64,000 nt of DNA, taken from Photobacterium alginatilyticum. GTDB lineage: Bacteria > Pseudomonadota > Gammaproteobacteria > Enterobacterales > Vibrionaceae. The notes under the pieces are model-generated. The model searched no databases. It saw nothing but the letters and a program-made list of their open reading frames with translations, and was not told the DNA's origin. The position numbers and the translations under genes were made by a program. Location: the NCBI RefSeq assembly GCF_009910675.1, contig NZ_RSEJ01000003.1:124001-188000 (forward strand), written 5' to 3'. Shown here piece after piece: positions 54,372 to 63,151 of the stretch (the stretch's first letter is position 1; each line of letters starts with the position of its first letter).

Positions 54372-55772
54372 TTAGCGGCTCACATTGAGTAGTTGCTGCA
54401 GGCTATCGCTGAATGGAGTGCGCTCATGGGTGGCCTGGCATAACAAGCTCCGAATATCGGGTTGTTTGCTTATCGCTATATCGGTAGCAGGATCGGTACC
54501 GCGTTGATATTCACCCAGTCGAATTAATAGCTCGCTCTTTTCATAAGTCGCCATCCAGTTTCGAATTTTCTCGGTTGCCAGGCGGTGCTCTGGCGTGGTG
54601 ATTTGGTTGATCACCCGGCTGGCACTTCGTAGTACATCAATGGCCGGGTAATGGGCTGCGGCGGCGAGTTCGCGAGATAAGATAATATGTCCGTCAAGGA
54701 TGGAGCGTGTTTCGTCAGCAACGGGCTCTGTCATGTCGTCGCCTTCGACCAGCACGGTATACAGCGCGCTGATTGAACCTTGTTCAGTGTTGCCCGGACG
54801 CTCCAACAGCAGTGGCAACTGTTCAAAGACTGAAGGCGGAAAGCCACGTCGTGTCGGGGGCTCGCCTGCTGCTAATCCCATTTCACGCATTGCCCGGGCA
54901 AATCGGGTGAGTGAATCCATCATCAATAAGACTTTTCGCCCTTGCTCGCGGTAGTGTTCAGCAATGGTTGTTGCAACAAGCGCAGCCCGGGCTCGCTCCA
55001 TAGAAGGGCGATCTGAGGTCGCAATCACCAATACCGCTTTCTTTCGTACCTCTTCACTCATGTGTAACTCGACGAACTCACGGACCTCACGGCCACGTTC
55101 CCCAATTAAAGCCAGTACGATGATGTCGGCTTCGGTGTTGGCAAGAATCATCGAGAGCAGCGTACTTTTACCCCCACCGGCAGCAGCAAACAGCCCCATT
55201 CGTTGTCCTTCGCCCATGGTGAGCATGGCATCAATCGCCCTGACTCCTAAGGCGAGTGGTGCTTTGATTGGGGGCCTTGCCATCGGATTGGGCGCGGCAT
55301 TAAAAACCGGGCGCCATTGGCCGTTGGCATTGAGGTTTGAAGGGGCATGATGAAGTGAGCTGCCGTCCATCGGCATGCCTAGCCCATTGAGCATTTTTCC
55401 CAGTACGGCATCGCTGACCCAAATTTCATGCTGGCGTTTTTCATTGATGACCAGGGTTTGATTCGATATCCCTCGTGATTCACCTAGTGGGGTCAGCAGG
55501 GCATAAGGGGATTGGATCCCGACAACCTCGGCATACAGGGTTGGTTGGTGCGGTGTTTCAAGACGGCACATATGACCGATGGCTGCACCGGGCAGCACCG
55601 AGCGGATGATATTGCCGGTTACCCCCGTTACTTTGCCTGCACTTTGGCAAGAGTAGGGACGCGTAACAATGTGACGAAGAGATGTAAGTTGTTCAGCCAG
55701 CGTCTTTGGAAGTTTGTCTGCGCTTGGCCGATCACTCGGTATTGAGTCTGTGGGGTTCTGGTGGTTTGGCAA
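54372..55772 (-). CDS. sctN: Type III secretion ATPase SctN
   Basis: 466 aa from a TTG at 55772, some 25 residues longer at the N-terminus than YscN. No better start was found, so the beginning is uncertain. Walker [10 protein letters not shown] near residue 198; Glu finger [10 protein letters not shown]; Walker [35 protein letters not shown] and [13 protein letters not shown] are all family marks. Unfolds substrates and strips chaperones at the base of the injectisome. First gene of the minus-strand operon. Confidence 0.96.
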   Translation of the reverse strand: MPNHQNPTDSIPSDRPSADKLPKTLAEQLTSLRHIVTRPYSCQSAGKVTGVTGNIIRSVLPGAAIGHMCRLETPHQPTLYAEVVGIQSPYALLTPLGESRGISNQTLVINEKRQHEIWVSDAVLGKMLNGLGMPMDGSSLHHAPSNLNANGQWRPVFNAAPNPMARPPIKAPLALGVRAIDAMLTMGEGQRMGLFAAAGGGKSTLLSMILANTEADIIVLALIGERGREVREFVELHMSEEVRKKAVLVIATSDRPSMERARAALVATTIAEHYREQGRKVLLMMDSLTRFARAMREMGLAAGEPPTRRGFPPSVFEQLPLLLERPGNTEQGSISALYTVLVEGDDMTEPVADETRSILDGHIILSRELAAAAHYPAIDVLRSASRVINQITTPEHRLATEKIRNWMATYEKSELLIRLGEYQRGTDPATDIAISKQPDIRSLLCQATHERTPFSDSLQQLLNVSR

Positions 55773-55972
55773 TCGGTGATCCCATCAACAAAACGTGGTT
55801 CTTGGGCGCGATTGTGGCCCAGTTGGAAAATAGAGTCTTAATAAAACTGTGAATCACTCCTGAAGCGCAATAACAGTGATTTTTGAGGTTTTTTTTAGGC
55901 TTTTTACCTGCTTATTTCATACAACATGGAAGTTATGTAGAGGATATTGTGTAGATTGAGCAAGGGGTTGGC
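55773..55972. promoter_or_regulatory. Divergent promoter region between sctN and sctW operons
   Basis: A 200-base AT-rich region that must hold the promoters for two long operons running apart. T-runs (TTTTTTTTAGG, TTTTTACC) are present, but no clear -35/-10 pair or activator site could be assigned. Confidence 0.45.
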
Positions 55973-57070
55973 GTGGCAGACATTTCAGGACACATGCCGG
56001 GTAATTTTTCTGTTGCTGGCGGTGTACAGGCCGGGCAGCAAAGGGCTGTTTCTGGTAATCAGGCATCTGCTGGCAGTGTCGCAGTGTTAGCAAACACTAG
56101 CCTGGCTGACTCGGCCGAAGAGTTGAGCTTTGCTCTGGCGGAAAAACGCCCCAAGTCGATGGCGGAAAGAAAGTCGGATAAAAACGATCAGGCGCGTCTG
56201 GCTTGGATACAGAAAATTCAGCAGTATCTGGAACAAGCCCCCGATCTGCAAAAGCAGCATAAGTTGGTGGATTTTGTTTCTGCCAATCTGGGCCGTTCGC
56301 AAACGACAGAATCTTTCATTCAAAGTCTCAAGTCATTCAGCCAAGATGAATCGCTGCAGTATTTGGCCGGTCAGGTGCTGGTCGAGGCCAGTGATCCTCA
56401 AGATAAAGAGCATTATGAAAATGCCCTCAGTGATTTCAAGGCTAAAAATGCCAAAACCATCTTGGCTGGCCTGAATACCTCCCATGTTTTCGCCGATGCC
56501 CTACCTGTGGAGCAGCTGTCATCTGCGAGGCAGTCGTATCGGGATCTTATTGATTACCAGAGCCACGGTAAGGTGTGGCGTCAGCTTGTCGGTATGGTGA
56601 AGCAGCACGGTACCTTTGACAATGCTGTCGATATTCAGCAACGGGCCCTGTCGGCAGACTACCATGCACTGGAACCCAGCCAGGAGCGAGGTGTGCTGGC
56701 AATGGTAATGCAGAACCTTAATCAGCTTAAACAGCTAAAGGGGATTTTTGAGCAGGTGAATGATTTGGCTCGCCAGATACAAAATCAGTTTTTTTCTCCC
56801 GTAGAAGCCGAGCAGCTTATGGAGCAGGTGCTTTCTATTCCTGATAGCCAGTTTGTAACAACCCGTCAGATGGATCAGACGATGCAGCGTCTGAATGTTG
56901 CCTCTTTATCTGCACAGGTCGTGATGCAACAAGGTATCAAAACACTCGCCGCTGAATTGCCGGATGCCCTCTATCCCTCGCAAGAACAGCGGAGTCGGGT
57001 TATGGACAGTTTACAGCAGTGCATCGACGAGACCATAGATAAAGAAGAGATGTGGTTGGATGGACAGTAA
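55973..57070 (+). CDS. sctW: Gatekeeper SctW (YopN-TyeA fusion type)
   Basis: 365 aa from a GTG with an AAGGGG site. Long enough to combine the YopN and TyeA parts that are separate in Yersinia. The region around residues 50-290 (SAEELSFALAEKRPKSMAERK; ARLAWIQKIQQYLEQAPDLQKQHKLVDFV) matches the YopN/InvE helical repeats. It controls the order of secretion and blocks effectors until contact. The first 40 residues look like a secretion signal. The next gene overlaps it by 11 bases. Confidence 0.9.
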   Translation: MADISGHMPGNFSVAGGVQAGQQRAVSGNQASAGSVAVLANTSLADSAEELSFALAEKRPKSMAERKSDKNDQARLAWIQKIQQYLEQAPDLQKQHKLVDFVSANLGRSQTTESFIQSLKSFSQDESLQYLAGQVLVEASDPQDKEHYENALSDFKAKNAKTILAGLNTSHVFADALPVEQLSSARQSYRDLIDYQSHGKVWRQLVGMVKQHGTFDNAVDIQQRALSADYHALEPSQERGVLAMVMQNLNQLKQLKGIFEQVNDLARQIQNQFFSPVEAEQLMEQVLSIPDSQFVTTRQMDQTMQRLNVASLSAQVVMQQGIKTLAAELPDALYPSQEQRSRVMDSLQQCIDETIDKEEMWLDGQ

Positions 57071-57482
57071 CGCTCAGCTTGCAGTTAAGGAGTTTCTGGC
57101 AGTATTGGAAAATGTTATTCCGGATCACCAGTCTGCACTATTCGACCAGCCCTCGGGCGTTCTTAGTATCACACTGCCTGATAGCTACTCGACTTGCCCT
57201 TCGGTCAATAATCATATCGAACTGCGTTGGGAGCAAAATTGGCTGTCTCTGGTGGCTCCCGTCAATAACAGCGGACCGGAAAAGAAAGCGGCAGATTTAC
57301 TGCTCTTGCTTGCCGCTTCACCTCTGCCTGTCCAGGTTGTGATCGACAGGCAGGAGCGACTGTGGCTGGTAAGCCAACTTCCCTTAAAAAACTTGCGTAC
57401 CAGCTTCCTTTGTCGCCATTTTAAATGGCTGGCCGAGAAGGCTGCCATTTTACAGAACAGGTCACACACGACGTATGGTTAA
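57060..57482 (+). CDS. SycN-like class I chaperone
   Basis: 140 aa directly after sctW, the slot of sycN in Ysc loci (sycN-yscX-yscY-yscV). Chaperone-like beta pattern (GVLSITLPDSY; HIELRWEQNWLSLVAPV; PVQVVIDRQERLWLVSQLP) with terminal helices. Likely partner of the YscB-like protein at 29799 in handling SctW. Sequence similarity is too low for certainty. Confidence 0.55.
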   Translation: MDSNAQLAVKEFLAVLENVIPDHQSALFDQPSGVLSITLPDSYSTCPSVNNHIELRWEQNWLSLVAPVNNSGPEKKAADLLLLLAASPLPVQVVIDRQERLWLVSQLPLKNLRTSFLCRHFKWLAEKAAILQNRSHTTYG

Positions 57483-57915
57483 CTTGCCTCTCCGGTTCCG
57501 CCTTTTCCGTTCAGATGCGCCTGGGCAAGTCGGACAAGGTGCGCCATCTGGCCAAGGTGTTACAGCAGGACACGATCGAATCAAGACGTTACCTGTTTCC
57601 CGCACGCCGTCTGCAGTACGCATCACTTCGATTCAAACTCAGGGCCAAGTTCAAAACCAGGCTCAACACCAGACTCAAAACCGGGTCAAAGCCAAAGCCC
57701 TCTCTCCGTTGTCCAGTATTGCTTTGGGCCAATGGTACCGGGCAGAGCAAGGCACAACCCCTGCCACGATAAGTGCTTTGCATTGCCAGCAGCTTGGTCA
57801 GTTTCTGACAGCCCAGACCACGCCAGAGGCCAAGCAGGCGCTTGAGGTTGTTCAGGCATTATGGCTTGTGCAACGAGAAATCCACTTGATCAAATCTGGC
57901 TTGATGGGGCCTTAG
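57475..57915 (+). CDS. sctX: SctX-like export-gate accessory protein
   Basis: 146 aa. The N-terminal half is Gln/Arg/Thr-rich, with a repeated QNQAQHQTQN; the C-terminus (ISALHCQQLGQFLTAQTTPEAKQALEVVQALWLVQREIHLIKSGL) is helical and resembles the SctX end that contacts SctY and SctV. Its place before a small TPR-like gene and sctV supports the assignment. Overlaps the previous gene by 8 bases. Confidence 0.55.
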   Translation: MVNLPLRFRLFRSDAPGQVGQGAPSGQGVTAGHDRIKTLPVSRTPSAVRITSIQTQGQVQNQAQHQTQNRVKAKALSPLSSIALGQWYRAEQGTTPATISALHCQQLGQFLTAQTTPEAKQALEVVQALWLVQREIHLIKSGLMGP

Positions 57916-57918
57916 CTA

Positions 57919-58263
57919 ATGGGAGTTAACGTGGTCACCAGTCAAATGGACTCTGAACAAGCAAAGTCTGCGATGCAAACCTTGCTGACAAACTTTCTCG
58001 AGCAGCAGCAATGGACGTTGGCGATGCCTGTTGCGCATTGGTTAGCCGCCAATGGTGATGACATGGCCTGTGCCTTGCGTCCACAGCTCCATAACTATCT
58101 TGATGAGTATGAGTCGGCGCTGGAAGCCTTGTCAGTGGTACCTGTTGTCTTGCGGCACAACCTTGTGGTTCGCAGGGCTGAAGCTTCTGCCCTATACGCA
58201 CTGGGATATCACCAGTTGGCCAGAGAGGTATTGCTTCGTTGTCCCCCTGAGGAGCTGTTGTGA
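57919..58263 (+). CDS. sctY: SctY-like TPR chaperone
   Basis: 114 aa, the same length as YscY. TPR-like helices (LLTNFLEQQQWTLAMPVAHWLAANGD; EYESALEALSVVPVVLRHNLVVRRAEASALYALGYHQLAREVLLRCP). SctY binds SctX and SctV for export of early substrates. Ends in GAGGAGCTGTTGTGA, which overlaps the sctV start. Confidence 0.6.
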   Translation: MGVNVVTSQMDSEQAKSAMQTLLTNFLEQQQWTLAMPVAHWLAANGDDMACALRPQLHNYLDEYESALEALSVVPVVLRHNLVVRRAEASALYALGYHQLAREVLLRCPPEELL

Positions 58264-60341
58264 AAATGTTGCTTAGCCGCCTGACCGGCCGTAATGATCT
58301 GCTGTTGGCACTGCTGTTGATAGCCGTAGTCTTTATGATGATCCTGCCAATGCCAACGGAGCTGGTGGACGTACTCATTGCTATCAACCTGGGCATTGCA
58401 GTTATCTTGATGATGATGGCGATCTACATCCACACCCCGTTGGAATTTACTGTCTTTCCATCACTGCTGTTGCTGACCACATTGTTTCGCCTGTCGCTTT
58501 CAATTACCACCACGCGACTGATTCTGCTACAGGCGGATGCCGGGCAGATAGTCTATACCTTTGGCAACTTTGTGGTGGGTGGCAATCTGGTCGTGGGCGC
58601 TGTGATCTTTTTGATCATCACGATTGTACAGTTTCTGGTGATCACCAAAGGGGCGGAGCGGGTTGCCGAGGTGTCGGCACGTTTCAGTCTGGATGCCATG
58701 CCGGGCAAGCAGATGAGTATCGATGGCGATATGCGCGCCGGGGTTATTGATATGGAAGAGGCCCAGCTTCGGCGCAATCGAGTGGAGAAAGAATCGCAGT
58801 TATACGGTGCTATGGACGGTGCCATGAAGTTTGTTAAAGGGGATGCGATTGCCGGTTTGATTATTATCGTGGTGAACTTGCTGGGCGGGATCACGATTGG
58901 TGTCGTGCAGCGCGGTTTGCCTGCTGGGGAAGCCCTGTCTATTTATGCCATTTTGACCATTGGTGATGGTTTGATTTCACAGATCCCGGCGCTGTTTATT
59001 GCGATTACCTCCGGCATGATTGTGACTCGGGTATCGGCTGAGGTGTCGGCCGATTTGGGTAAAGATATCGGTAGCCAGATCACCAATCAACCCAATGCCT
59101 TGATGATTGCCAGTATCATCTTGCTGTTGTTTGCGTTGGTGCCCGGTTTTCCTACCGTCACGTTTCTGGTACTGGCGGCCGGGTTGGGAGTGGCGTCACA
59201 ATGGCTAAAAAAACAATCAAAAAATGCTCAAAAGAGTGGCCAACACTTATCCTCTTCAGCGCCAGATTCACCGGCCAATGAAGGTGGCCAAGAAGGCTTC
59301 TCCCTGACCGTGCCACTGTCGCTATCTATTGTTGAGCTTGAGAGCCATGGATTTCAAGCTGAGGCTTTGTCGGCCTCTTTGGCTGAGCTGCGTCAAAACC
59401 TGACCCGGGAACTCGGCGTTCCTTATCCGACCATTCACTTGTATTGCCAGCCCGGCATGGCCGCCGATGATTCCTCTGAACAAAGTGTGAGGCCAAAAGG
59501 CGAGTTTCAACTGCATGTGCATGAGATCCCCGTTTTGTCGGGAGAGTTACTAGGCGATGCGGTGCTGGTGCATGCTGAAGAACAGCAATTGCAGATCCTC
59601 GGCCTGAATTATGAGCAGGCGCTGTTTAACCGCCGGCAGCTATTCTGGATAAAAGGAAAAACAGAGCAAGAAGTGGCAGGCCTCGGGTTAGTTTGTATGC
59701 CTGTTGTTGATGCTGTGCTGACTGATATTCACCAGGTGTTGATCAAGCATGCGCAGGACTTTATTGGCGTTCAGGAAACGCGTCAGTTGCTTGAGCACAT
59801 GGAAGGCGAATTTGAGGAATTGGTTCGCGAGGTACAGCGACAGTTGCCGGTATTCAAGCTGACCGAGATCCTGCAGCGGCTGGTGTCAGAACAAATTTCG
59901 ATCCGTAACCTGCGGGCTATATTGGAAGCTGTGGTCGAATGGAGTCAAAAAGAGAAGTCGGTGATACAGCTTACCGAGTATGTCCGTATTTCACTGAAGC
60001 GCTATATCAGCCATAAATACAGCAATGAACAAAATATGCTCCCCGCCTTTATGCTTACACCGGAAGCTGAGGAAACCATTCGCGCGGCGATCCGCCAAAC
60101 CTCTGCCGGGAGTTATCTCGCGATGGATCCTGCCCAGTCTGAAACTCTTACCAATAACCTTGTGACAATTATCGGTGATCTTCAATCCCGTCCTCACATG
60201 CCGGTGGTCATCACAGCGATGGATATTCGCCGCTACGTGAAGAAACTGATTGAACCTAAGGCCTATGAGCTGCCAGTGCTGTCGTTTCAGGAGCTCAGCG
60301 ATAGCGTCAATGTTCAGGCTTTAAACCGAATAGGGTTGTGA
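58260..60341 (+). CDS. sctV: Export gate protein SctV
   Basis: 693 aa from a GTG with a GAGGAG site. The N-terminal third to half has about eight membrane helices (PMPTELVDVLIAINLGIAVILMMM; FPSLLLLTTLFRLSLSITTTR), with the FHIPEP-type cytoplasmic loop (AERVAEVSARFSLDAMPGKQMSID), and the rest is a cytoplasmic domain (from about 355) that forms the nonameric ring receiving substrates. All family marks are intact. Confidence 0.97.
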   Translation: MKMLLSRLTGRNDLLLALLLIAVVFMMILPMPTELVDVLIAINLGIAVILMMMAIYIHTPLEFTVFPSLLLLTTLFRLSLSITTTRLILLQADAGQIVYTFGNFVVGGNLVVGAVIFLIITIVQFLVITKGAERVAEVSARFSLDAMPGKQMSIDGDMRAGVIDMEEAQLRRNRVEKESQLYGAMDGAMKFVKGDAIAGLIIIVVNLLGGITIGVVQRGLPAGEALSIYAILTIGDGLISQIPALFIAITSGMIVTRVSAEVSADLGKDIGSQITNQPNALMIASIILLLFALVPGFPTVTFLVLAAGLGVASQWLKKQSKNAQKSGQHLSSSAPDSPANEGGQEGFSLTVPLSLSIVELESHGFQAEALSASLAELRQNLTRELGVPYPTIHLYCQPGMAADDSSEQSVRPKGEFQLHVHEIPVLSGELLGDAVLVHAEEQQLQILGLNYEQALFNRRQLFWIKGKTEQEVAGLGLVCMPVVDAVLTDIHQVLIKHAQDFIGVQETRQLLEHMEGEFEELVREVQRQLPVFKLTEILQRLVSEQISIRNLRAILEAVVEWSQKEKSVIQLTEYVRISLKRYISHKYSNEQNMLPAFMLTPEAEETIRAAIRQTSAGSYLAMDPAQSETLTNNLVTIIGDLQSRPHMPVVITAMDIRRYVKKLIEPKAYELPVLSFQELSDSVNVQALNRIGL

Positions 60342-60480
60342 GCAGATTAATTCCTTAAATTTGCTTTTTTTCATGTTTTTCATTTCCCGATTCTGCACTG
60401 TTTTCGTGACTAAATATCTTTTGCTTTCTTGATAAATGAATCCAGATAAGCAAATCCAATTGATTTCAGGGAGGCCGAGA

Positions 60481-60792
60481 ATGCCAATTGATGGGGCTAA
60501 TTTTGAACCCGAACCGCTGGCTTCCACCTTAACCAGTAGCGAGAACTTGCTTGTTGAAGCTGCCCAACAGCTGAGACAAGGGGGAAGGGTTGTGGCGAAT
60601 TGTCCGGTGACAGTTTCGCGTGCAACCCAACTACTAAACACTCACACCGCTTCGAACGACTTGCAACAGGCGACAGCACAGGTTGATGCAATGGCTGGTA
60701 CTGAACCTGTCAGCGCAATGCAGCAAAAGACAGATCAGCAAAAGCCGGTTCGTCAACGCATTGGGCGAAGTGGCGCGCGAGTGTTTATCTAA
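60481..60792 (+). CDS. Small protein in the lcrR/lcrG slot (hypothetical)
   Basis: 103 aa from the ATG at 60481, chosen for its GGGAGGCC site. It is Gln/Thr/Val rich and contains VEAAQQLRQGGRV and a basic C-terminus (KPVRQRIGRSGARVFI). It lies between sctV and the first tip protein, where Ysc loci carry lcrR and lcrG (tip chaperone). No sequence motif proves this role. Confidence 0.5.
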   Translation: MPIDGANFEPEPLASTLTSSENLLVEAAQQLRQGGRVVANCPVTVSRATQLLNTHTASNDLQQATAQVDAMAGTEPVSAMQQKTDQQKPVRQRIGRSGARVFI

Positions 60793-60820
60793 TTTTTCCA
60801 TCCATAAAAAGGAGCACGAA

Positions 60821-61822
60821 ATGGCAACTGTAAATGCCCTTGCTGGGGCGCAGTCCGTCAGCATGTATGCGAATGATCACAAACCGGAACTGAATGATTT
60901 GATGATGGCGGTGATGATTGACCGGACCAACATCTTGGACGGTCAGATTCGCGACGGGATCAGCAATATCAACGATCAGAACCAGAAAATGCGTGATCTG
61001 CAACAGCATATGGCTGAAGCACGTCAGGCTCAACAAGGTACCAACATTGTTGAAAACCCGACATGGTCGGTTGATGACAAAACCATCAAGCTGGATAACG
61101 GCTATGAAATTTCCCTAAGTGGATCCAGCCAGGAATGGACAATCAAAGATTCGGCAGGTAACTCGACCCGGATATGGGGCGACCCGCATGTGGCTGAAAA
61201 AGATGGCGGTACTTGGGACTTTAAGGACGGTGTGACGTTTGCCTTGGGTGACGGCACCAAGATTAGCGTTGGTACCACGGGCAATAATAATGGTATGACC
61301 TATTCGGATACGCTGACGATCACCAAGGGCAACCAGCATATTCAGGTGACAGGCATTGCTAATGATACCCCAAAAATATCGGGCCCTAGTCTTGACGGAT
61401 TGAGTGTCGACAGAAATACCAATGACGGAACTGTCTTCTATGAAGCCGGTAATGCCAGTGATTGGAATACCAAAGCTGGTACGGAAATTACGTCGGATCA
61501 GGCTATGGCCGGGCGTACTGTCATTAATGAGGACACGACAATCGGGGCATCGCCGAAAATGAGCGAAGCAATGAAGAGCTTCCTCGAGGCGAACAATATT
61601 GAGATCCCGACCAATGAAGATGGCTACCTGAGCAAAGATGACTGGAAAAATGTCCTGAGCTCCATGCAGTCATTCGGTGACAGCCTGACCTCTGTATCAC
61701 AGCTGGATATGGCCAAGCTGCAATCCTCGATGAACAAGTATAACCAGTCCTACGACATGCTTTCTAACTTCACCAGCAAGTACGCTTCAAGCATTGATTC
61801 ACTGGTTGGTAATCTTCGTTAA
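60821..61822 (+). CDS. sctA: Tip/filament-like SctA protein with inserted DUF1521 (MIIA) autocleavage domain
   Basis: 333 aa; the ATG has AAAAGGAG 6 bases upstream. Residues 20-70 (ELNDLMMAVMIDRTNILDGQIRDG) and 247-333 (SQLDMAKLQSSMNKYNQSYD, IDSLVGNLR) match the 166-aa protein at 62123 almost end to end. Residues about 75-245 are a beta-rich insert. It begins WSVDD...WTIKDSAG, contains WGDPHV at 119-124 and FKDGVTFALGDGTKISVGTT, and matches DUF1521. DUF1521 domains in type III substrates such as NopE1 cut themselves between Asp and Pro of a GDPH motif when calcium binds; here that bond is D121-P122. The outer halves resemble EspA/SseB-type filament subunits. Confidence 0.72.
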   Translation: MATVNALAGAQSVSMYANDHKPELNDLMMAVMIDRTNILDGQIRDGISNINDQNQKMRDLQQHMAEARQAQQGTNIVENPTWSVDDKTIKLDNGYEISLSGSSQEWTIKDSAGNSTRIWGDPHVAEKDGGTWDFKDGVTFALGDGTKISVGTTGNNNGMTYSDTLTITKGNQHIQVTGIANDTPKISGPSLDGLSVDRNTNDGTVFYEAGNASDWNTKAGTEITSDQAMAGRTVINEDTTIGASPKMSEAMKSFLEANNIEIPTNEDGYLSKDDWKNVLSSMQSFGDSLTSVSQLDMAKLQSSMNKYNQSYDMLSNFTSKYASSIDSLVGNLR

Positions 61823-61831
61823 GGTCACAAC

Positions 61832-62110
61832 ATGATGGAAGAAACACGTTCAATCGACGCTTTTCTCGCCGAACAAGATGCCCAATTAGCCGAGATAGCC
61901 GATACCTTGCAACAACACCAGACTCTGGTTGAACGGTACAAGCTGGATCGCCTCCAGGTCATTCTTGACGGGCAGTTGACAGCCAAGCAGAAAAAGCAGC
62001 GAGAGACCGAGCAACGTCAGTTCCTGCAGCAACTTGAAACGACAACGGTTATTTCAAGTACTCAATCTACAAACCATTTACCGCGTCGTATGCGTGGTAT
62101 TTCAATTTAA
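61832..62110 (+). CDS. Small coiled-coil chaperone, SseA/CesAB-like
   Basis: 92 aa, mostly helical and charged (LAEQDAQLAEIADTLQQHQTLVERY; KKQRETEQRQFLQQLE) with a Ser/Thr/Gln-rich end. It stands 9 bases after the first filament-like gene and 12 before the second. SPI-2 and LEE loci encode similar small helical chaperones (SseA, CesAB) next to the filament subunit. Assigned by size, predicted coiled coil and position. Confidence 0.5.
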   Translation: MMEETRSIDAFLAEQDAQLAEIADTLQQHQTLVERYKLDRLQVILDGQLTAKQKKQRETEQRQFLQQLETTTVISSTQSTNHLPRRMRGISI

Positions 62111-62122
62111 GGAAGAAACATT

Positions 62123-62623
62123 ATGTCTGCGATTACACCCACGTCGGGCGTTACCGGCAATACATTCAACCCGTCCGAAGCCTCGTTGGATTCTTTGATG
62201 ATGATGGTAATGATGGATCGTTCGAACCTGCTCGATGCCCAGGTACGTGAAAAAATCGAGAACATTAACTCGAAGAACAAAGATCTTCAGGGCCTGAACG
62301 GCATCATGACCAAACTTCGCAACGATATGAGCAAGGTTGGCACCAAGGACGACGATACCGGCTCAATGAGCCCGGAAGTTGTGTCGTACCTGGAAAATAA
62401 CTTCGCTAAGTTTGAAACCAAGGGAAGTTATACCCGTAAGGATATGGAGCTGCAGCTTTCTAACCTGAAAGACAAGGCCGAGAGTCTGACATCATCGTCT
62501 CAGCTTGATATGGCTCAGCTGCAATCGACAATGGGCAAGTACAACAATAGCTTCGAAATGCTATCGAACTTTGTGTCTAAGTATGGCTCTTCTATCGATT
62601 CTATTGTCGGTAACTTGCGTTAA
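62123..62623 (+). CDS. sctA: Tip/filament-like SctA protein, short paralogue
   Basis: 166 aa. N-terminal LDSLMMMVMMDRSNLLDAQ and C-terminal SSQLDMAQLQSTMGKYNNSF plus IDSIVGNLR are the coiled-coil halves typical of EspA/SseB-like proteins. It is the same protein as its neighbour at 60821 without the roughly 170-residue DUF1521 insert. Has a GGAAGAAAC site. Probably exported as tip or filament subunit on the needle. Confidence 0.75.
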   Translation: MSAITPTSGVTGNTFNPSEASLDSLMMMVMMDRSNLLDAQVREKIENINSKNKDLQGLNGIMTKLRNDMSKVGTKDDDTGSMSPEVVSYLENNFAKFETKGSYTRKDMELQLSNLKDKAESLTSSSQLDMAQLQSTMGKYNNSFEMLSNFVSKYGSSIDSIVGNLR

Positions 62624-62638
62624 TTCGAGGTGAGTGAG

Positions 62639-63151
62639 ATGACGACAGCAGCTGAAACAAATCAGGCTCTGCTTGGCGAGATCGAAAAGTACCTGAGCGG
62701 AGGTGGCACCTTCGGTGAGATATATGACCTGAGTCCGGAAACTATCGAGACGTTTTATCAGGTGGGCTATGGCCTGTATCAAGGAGGAAGCTATGCAGAG
62801 GCGGAAAAAGTCTTTCGTTTCCTGTGTCTCTTTGATCATTACGGCTTGCGCCACTTTATCGCGTTGGGCTCATGCCTTCAGATGCAGAAAGAGTATCAGT
62901 TGGCTATTGAGTCATATAGTTATGCCGGTTTGCTGGATGGCAAAGATCCAAGATCACCGTATCACGCAGCCGAATGCTATCTGGCGCTTGGGCAGCGGGA
63001 GAAGGCAAGCAGTGGTTTCTATGCGGCTAGTCAGTTATCAGAAAAGCACTCGAAATTTGATGAATTGTGCAACAAGGCTGCCACGATATACCAGCAGCTA
63101 AGTGCATCACTTCAGGAGACAGAGAATGAATCCAATGAATCCGCTGAGTGA
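62639..63151 (+). CDS. sycD: Translocator chaperone SycD/LcrH family
   Basis: 170 aa from the ATG at 62639 with GAGGTGAG; an upstream in-frame GTG at 62630 lies inside that site. Three TPRs: IETFYQVGYGLYQGGSYAEAEKVFRFLCLFD, FIALGSCLQMQKEYQLAIESYSYAGLLD and PYHAAECYLALGQREKASSGFYAA, the class II chaperone pattern. Binds the translocators before export. Overlaps the translocator gene by 26 bases. Confidence 0.92.
   Translation: MTTAAETNQALLGEIEKYLSGGGTFGEIYDLSPETIETFYQVGYGLYQGGSYAEAEKVFRFLCLFDHYGLRHFIALGSCLQMQKEYQLAIESYSYAGLLDGKDPRSPYHAAECYLALGQREKASSGFYAASQLSEKHSKFDELCNKAATIYQQLSASLQETENESNESAE

Noticed and set aside
54372..55785. ATG at 55785 as sctN start
   Set aside because: It is out of frame with the ATPase reading frame.
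60683..60820. Upstream in-frame extension of the DUF1521 protein
   Set aside because: It overlaps the preceding small gene. The ATG at 60821 has a strong AAAAGGAG site, and the paralogue begins at the same place.
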